Positions 5,893 to 8,676 of a DNA stretch of 8,676 nt are shown here, one piece after another; within the stretch, counting starts at the first letter, position 1; every line of letters begins with the position of its first letter. Below the pieces are notes generated by a model, which had not been told where the DNA came from, made no database searches, and saw nothing but the letters and a program-made list of their open reading frames with translations. The stretch is taken from the NCBI RefSeq assembly GCF_946885855.1, contig NZ_CAMPHH010000144.1:1-8676 (forward strand), written 5' to 3'. The position numbers and the translations under genes are program-made. This DNA comes from an uncultured Actinotalea sp. GTDB taxonomy: Bacteria > Actinomycetota > Actinomycetes > Actinomycetales > Cellulomonadaceae.

Positions 5893-6867
5893 ATGACCTG
5901 GATGGTGACCGGAGGCGCCGGGTACATCGGCGCGCACGTGGTGCAGGCGTTCCTCGACGAGGGCATGGAGGTCGTCGTCGTCGACGACCTCTCGAGCGGG
6001 CACGCCGAGTTCGTGCCCGACGGCACGCCGCTGGTCCGGACGTCGATCCTCGACCGGGACGCGCTCGAGGAGACGGTCCATGAGCACGGCGTCACGGGCG
6101 TGGTCCACCTCGCCGGCTTCAAGTACGCCGGGGTGAGCGTCCAGCGCCCGCTGCACACCTACGAGCAGAACGTCACGGGCACCGCCCGGCTGCTGGAGGC
6201 CATGCAGGCCACGGCCGTGGGCGCGATCGTCTTCTCCTCCTCGGCCGCCGTCTACGGCACGCCGGACACGGACCTCGTCACCGAGGCCACGCCGACGGCG
6301 CCCGAGTCGCCCTACGGCGAGAGCAAGCTCATCGGCGAGTGGCTCCTGCGCGACCAGGCGACGGCCACCGCCGGGACCGACCGGCCGCTGCGCCACACCT
6401 CGCTGCGGTACTTCAACGTCGTCGGGTCGGGCCGCCCGGACCTGTACGACTCCAGCCCGCACAACCTCTTCCCGCTCGTCGTCGACGCCCTCCTCGCAGG
6501 CCGCACGCCGCAGGTCAACGGCACCGACTACCCCACGCCGGACGGCACCTGCGTGCGCGACTACATCCACGTGGCCGACCTCGCCCGCTCGCACGTGGTC
6601 GCCGCCCGGGCGCTCGCCGACGGCGCCGCGCTCGAGCCGGTCTACAACCTGGGCTCCGGCGACGGCGTGTCGGTCCGGGAGATCATGACGACGATGGCCG
6701 AGGTCACGGGGATCCCCTTCGAGCCGCTCGAGGCCCCTCGCCGCCCGGGCGACCCGGCTCGCATCGTCGCCTCAGGCGAGCTCGCGGCCCGCGACCTCGA
6801 CTGGCGCATGCGGCACACGCTCACCGAGATGGCCGCCTCGGCCTGGGACGCCCGCCGCCCGCGCTGA
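5893..6867 (+). CDS. galE: UDP-glucose 4-epimerase (GalE-type, extended SDR)
   Basis: 324 residues, close to the usual 320-340. NAD-binding motif GGAGYIG (7-13), with an acidic end of strand 2 (VVVDDLSSG, 28-36). HLAGFKYAGVSVQRPLHTYEQN (72-93) matches the GalE block around the FKAVGES motif. SSSAAVYG (115-122) gives catalytic S117; YGESK (141-145) gives Y141 and K145; DGTCVRDYIHVADLA (217-231) is the family signature. GalE interconverts UDP-glucose and UDP-galactose in the cytosol for galactose use and for surface sugars. No galT, galK or glycosyltransferase gene is in the window, so the pathway is open, and a different UDP-sugar substrate cannot be excluded. The start at ATG 5893 is fixed by the Rossmann motif beginning at residue 5. 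Expression probably comes from its own leaderless promoter. Confidence 0.92.
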   Translation: MTWMVTGGAGYIGAHVVQAFLDEGMEVVVVDDLSSGHAEFVPDGTPLVRTSILDRDALEETVHEHGVTGVVHLAGFKYAGVSVQRPLHTYEQNVTGTARLLEAMQATAVGAIVFSSSAAVYGTPDTDLVTEATPTAPESPYGESKLIGEWLLRDQATATAGTDRPLRHTSLRYFNVVGSGRPDLYDSSPHNLFPLVVDALLAGRTPQVNGTDYPTPDGTCVRDYIHVADLARSHVVAARALADGAALEPVYNLGSGDGVSVREIMTTMAEVTGIPFEPLEAPRRPGDPARIVASGELAARDLDWRMRHTLTEMAASAWDARRPR

Positions 6868-6904
6868 CCCGACCGGCCGGCCGCCGAGCGCCCGTGTCCC
6901 CCTC

Positions 6905-6948
6905 GGCCCGGGTTCACCCGTCGGGCCGCCGACGACGGCGCCGCCGTC
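6905..6948. terminator. Weak hairpins between convergent epimerase and LLM genes
   Basis: Two small stems lie in the 79-bp convergent gap: GGCCCG (6905-6910) with CGGGCC (6922-6927), which competes with CGGGT/ACCCG inside it; and GACGGC (6934-6939) with GCCGTC (6943-6948), which overlaps the LLM stop codon. They may end transcription from either side, but are much weaker than the two clear terminators in this window. Confidence 0.3.
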
Positions 6949-7849
6949 AGCCGGTCGTGCGCAGCCCCGGCAGCGCGGAGGCGACGTCCTCGAGCACGTC
7001 CTCACGCCCGGCGTACACCCCCTCCGGACGCGGCCAGTGGACGACGACGTCCGTGAAGCCGAGGGCCGCCGCTCGCCCGACCCCCTCGCGCAGCACCTCG
7101 ACCGACGACAGCGAGTAGACCGGCGCGGCGTCGACGTTGAGGTAGCGCCGCACGGAGCCCGGCTCGCGGCCCGCCGCCGCCAGCGCCTGCTCGAACCGCC
7201 CCACGGTGCCGGCGAGGAGCTCCCACCACCGCTCCTGCGCCCGGGCGGGGCCGAGGGCGTCGTCGGCGACCGCGGCCCCGTACGTCGCCCAGCCCTGCCC
7301 GTGCCGCGCGGCGACCGCCATCGCGCGCGGGCCGTTCGCGGCGACGACGAAGGGCACCCGCGGCTGCTGCAGGCACCCCGGGAGCATCCGCGCGCCGACG
7401 GCCGTGTAGTGCTCGCCGGCCCAGTCCGTCACCGGCTGGGTCAGGAGACGGTCCATGAGGTCGACGAACTCGACGAACCGGTCGGTCCGCTCCCGCTGCG
7501 TGAGCCGCTCGCCGAGCACGTCCGCGTCCCAGCCCGTCCCGCCCGCGCCGAGCCCGAGGAGCAGGCGGCCGCCGGAGACGTCGTCGAGCCCCATGACGTC
7601 CTTGGCGAACGGCACGGGGTGGCGGTAGTTCGGGTGCGAGACCCACGTGCCGAGCGCGATGCGCTCCGTCACACCGGCCGCCGCGGCGAGCAGCGGCACG
7701 GTGGCGAGCCACGGCTCGTCGACGAGCGAGCGCCACGCCAGGTGGTCGTACGTCCACGCGTGGTCGAACCCGTACTCCTCCGCGCGGCGCCACCGCCGGC
7801 TCGCCTGCGACCAGCGGTCCTGCGGCAGCAGCACGATCCCGATGCGCAT
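6947..7849 (-). CDS. LLM class flavin-dependent oxidoreductase, probably F420-dependent
   Basis: 300 residues, the normal length of the bacterial luciferase-like monooxygenase (LLM) TIM-barrel family. Visible blocks: MRIGIVLLP start; RRAEEYGFDHAWTYDHL (21-37) of strand and helix 1-2; LGTWVSHPNYRHPVPFAKDV (66-85); LDDVSGGRLLLGLGAGG (88-104), the classic LLM signature; and QQPRVPFVVAANGPRAMAVAA (161-181). Cofactor F420 is inferred from the actinobacterial setting and these blocks; FMN cannot be excluded, and the substrate is unknown. The start is ATG 7849 with GGAGG (7860-7856) 6 nt upstream; the open frame reaching 8113 overlaps the metallopeptidase gene and is an artefact. It lies 89 nt downstream of the metallopeptidase gene on the same strand, so co-transcription is possible. 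Confidence 0.88.
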   Translation of the reverse strand: MRIGIVLLPQDRWSQASRRWRRAEEYGFDHAWTYDHLAWRSLVDEPWLATVPLLAAAAGVTERIALGTWVSHPNYRHPVPFAKDVMGLDDVSGGRLLLGLGAGGTGWDADVLGERLTQRERTDRFVEFVDLMDRLLTQPVTDWAGEHYTAVGARMLPGCLQQPRVPFVVAANGPRAMAVAARHGQGWATYGAAVADDALGPARAQERWWELLAGTVGRFEQALAAAGREPGSVRRYLNVDAAPVYSLSSVEVLREGVGRAAALGFTDVVVHWPRPEGVYAGREDVLEDVASALPGLRTTG

Positions 7850-7938
7850 CCGTCCTCCTCCAGCGGGCCCCGCGATCCCGCACGTCATCCCGGCGGCCGC
7901 CGGTGGGTCCGCCCTGTCGCCGACGGCGGCTGGTCCGG

Positions 7939-8304
7939 TCAGCCCCAACCCAGCTCGTGGAGCCGGTCGTCGTCGATCCCGAAGTGGTGGGCGATCTCGT
8001 GCACCACCGTGACGGCCACCTCGTCCACGACCTCCTCGACCGTGTCGCAGATCGCGAGGGTGGGGTTGCGGAAGATGGTGATGCGGTCCGGCAGCGAGCC
8101 CGCTGCCCACCACCCGTCACGCTCGGTCAGAGCGGTGCCCTCGTACAGCCCGAGCAGGTCCGGGTCGTCCTCCGGGGCGTCGTCCTCGACGAGCACGACG
8201 ACGTTGTCCATGGTGGCCGCGAGCTCCGCCGGGATCAGGTCGAGCGCGTCCCGCACCGCGTCCTCGAAGGCCTCGCGCGTCATCTCCACCACGGGCGCCA
8301 TCAT
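7939..8304 (-). CDS. Minimal zincin metallopeptidase family protein (PF06262/DUF1025 type)
   Basis: 121 residues. The zinc motif HEIAHHFGI (102-110) has H102, E103 and H106 of HExxH, followed by DDDRLHELGW at the C-terminus, exactly the layout of this small family. The helix FEDAVRDALDLIPAELAATMDNVVVLVED (13-41) and the RITIFRNPTLA strand (74-84) also fit. The fold resembles the core of zincin proteases, but proteolysis has not, to my knowledge, been shown for the family. No signal peptide is present. The start is uncertain: ATG 8304 or 8301, GTG 8292 or 8289, and ATG 8283 are all in frame, none with a good ribosome site; homologues I recall begin near VEMTREAF, so the protein may be 5-7 residues shorter. 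The frame upstream to 8487 is not conserved-looking. Confidence 0.85.
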   Translation of the reverse strand: MMAPVVEMTREAFEDAVRDALDLIPAELAATMDNVVVLVEDDAPEDDPDLLGLYEGTALTERDGWWAAGSLPDRITIFRNPTLAICDTVEEVVDEVAVTVVHEIAHHFGIDDDRLHELGWG

Positions 8305-8401
8305 CGCCGATGCGGCAGGGGGCGCGCACGGGTGCCCGTCGACCGCCCCCCGGACCCCCATGCCTCCGTCCGTGCAGGTCAGTGCCGCCCAGCGGGCAAC
8401 T

Positions 8402-8430
8402 TTGGAGATCCCCGTCGTGACCCGTATGCT
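8402..8430 (+). promoter_or_regulatory. Housekeeping-sigma promoter for the tRNA genes
   Basis: TTGGAG (8402-8407) and TATGCT (8425-8430) are separated by exactly 17 nt. A start near 8437 would leave a leader of about 43 nt to be removed before the tRNA-Glu. It is the best-matching sigma-70-type promoter in the window. Confidence 0.6.
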
Positions 8431-8479
8431 GTGCGAGGTCCACGGCGCGGTAACGTGACGGGCGTCGATCGGAAGGTTG

Positions 8480-8552
8480 GCCCCCATCGTCTAGCGGCCT
8501 AGGACCCCGCCCTTTCACGGCGGTAGCACGGGTTCGAATCCCGTTGGGGGTA
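8480..8552 (+). tRNA. tRNA-Glu (anticodon UUC)
   Basis: 73 nt. The acceptor arm GCCCCCA (8480-8486) pairs with TGGGGGT (8545-8551) with a G-U first pair. D-arm GTC/GAC; anticodon stem CCGCC/GGCGG around CTTTCAC with anticodon TTC (8514-8516); T-arm contains GGTTCGAATCC. Discriminator A8552; CCA is not encoded and must be added after transcription. Confidence 0.97.
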
Positions 8553-8561
8553 CGAGCAGTC

Positions 8562-8597
8562 GGCACAGCAGGTAGCAAGGCACAGCAGTACCGGTAC
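8562..8597 (+). repeat. Short direct repeat and palindrome in the inter-tRNA spacer
   Basis: GGCACAGCAG occurs at 8562-8571 and again at 8579-8588, 17 bp apart. It is followed directly by the perfect 10-bp palindrome GTACCGGTAC (8588-8597). The spacer between the tRNAs (8553-8615) holds no gene; it is presumably a processed transcript segment. Confidence 0.5.
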
Positions 8598-8615
8598 CCT
8601 TGTGGTCCACCACGA

Positions 8616-8676
8616 GGCCCCGTAGCGCAGTTGGTTAGCGCGCCGCCCTGTCACGGCGGAGGTCGCGGGTTCAAGT
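8616..8676 (+). tRNA. tRNA-Asp (anticodon GUC), 3' end outside window
   Basis: 61 nt visible, from GGCCCCG (8616-8622) through the D-arm (AGCGCAGTTGGTTAGCGC), anticodon stem CCGCC/GGCGG with loop CTGTCAC (anticodon GTC, 8650-8652) to the T-loop GGGTTCAAGT at the window end. About 16 nt including the 3' acceptor strand are missing. It lies 63 nt after tRNA-Glu on the same strand and is probably co-transcribed with it. Confidence 0.95.

Noticed and set aside
7037..8458. A 473-codon plus-strand open frame opposite the LLM and metallopeptidase genes
   Set aside because: Shadow frame; the minus strand carries the LLM signature and HExxH motif in proper frames with a ribosome site for the LLM gene.
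1..8676. CRISPR arrays, insertion sequences, phage genes or defence islands
   Set aside because: No spaced repeats, transposase motifs or terminal inverted repeats were seen; gene content is ordinary chromosomal.

Overview
The window is ordinary-looking chromosomal DNA from a very GC-rich actinobacterium. The evidence is strong third-position GC bias, an F420-type LLM oxidoreductase, SD-less genes with a TAnnnT box 6-8 nt before the ATG, long GC hairpins without U-tracts, and actinobacterial-type tRNA-Glu and tRNA-Asp. A Micrococcales genus (Cellulomonas, Isoptericola or Cellulosimicrobium type) is my guess, not a proof. I see no phage, IS, CRISPR or toxin/defence cassette.

Layout. A truncated minus-strand DUF6929 gene (1-614) is divergent from a membrane-anchored EAL phosphodiesterase gene (822-2078). 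Next comes a plus-strand unit: a 36-codon Pro/acid-rich leader ORF (2156-2266) that ends in a TGATG overlap with the first of two CNNM/CorC-family membrane proteins (2266-3795). The second CNNM gene (3788-4852) overlaps the first by 8 nt. A 16-bp hairpin (4868-4904) closes this unit and faces a convergent minus-strand gene for a cysteine-free IscA/HesB-fold protein (4953-5234), whose 3' end carries four 11-bp tandem repeats. Divergent from that lies a GlsB/YeaQ/YmgE-type small membrane protein (5496-5756) with a 17-bp hairpin terminator. Then come an apparently leaderless galE-type epimerase (5893-6867), a convergent minus-strand pair (minimal zincin metallopeptidase 7939-8304, then LLM oxidoreductase 6947-7849), and a plus-strand tRNA pair: tRNA-Glu(UUC), then tRNA-Asp(GUC) cut by the window end.

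How it fits together. The most coherent unit is the leader ORF plus CNNM pair, which is plausibly a Mg2+ (or Co2+/Mn2+) efflux module. The leader peptide starts MTDPGPSPEP. This alternation of Pro and acidic residues resembles the Salmonella MgtL leader (MEPDPTP...), which senses low Mg2+ by destabilising the translating ribosome. Because the leader stop overlaps the CNNM start, failed leader translation would lower exporter synthesis when Mg2+ is scarce. This is a hypothesis from sequence only, and it is the best candidate here for an undescribed system. The other genes look like independent housekeeping or stress loci.
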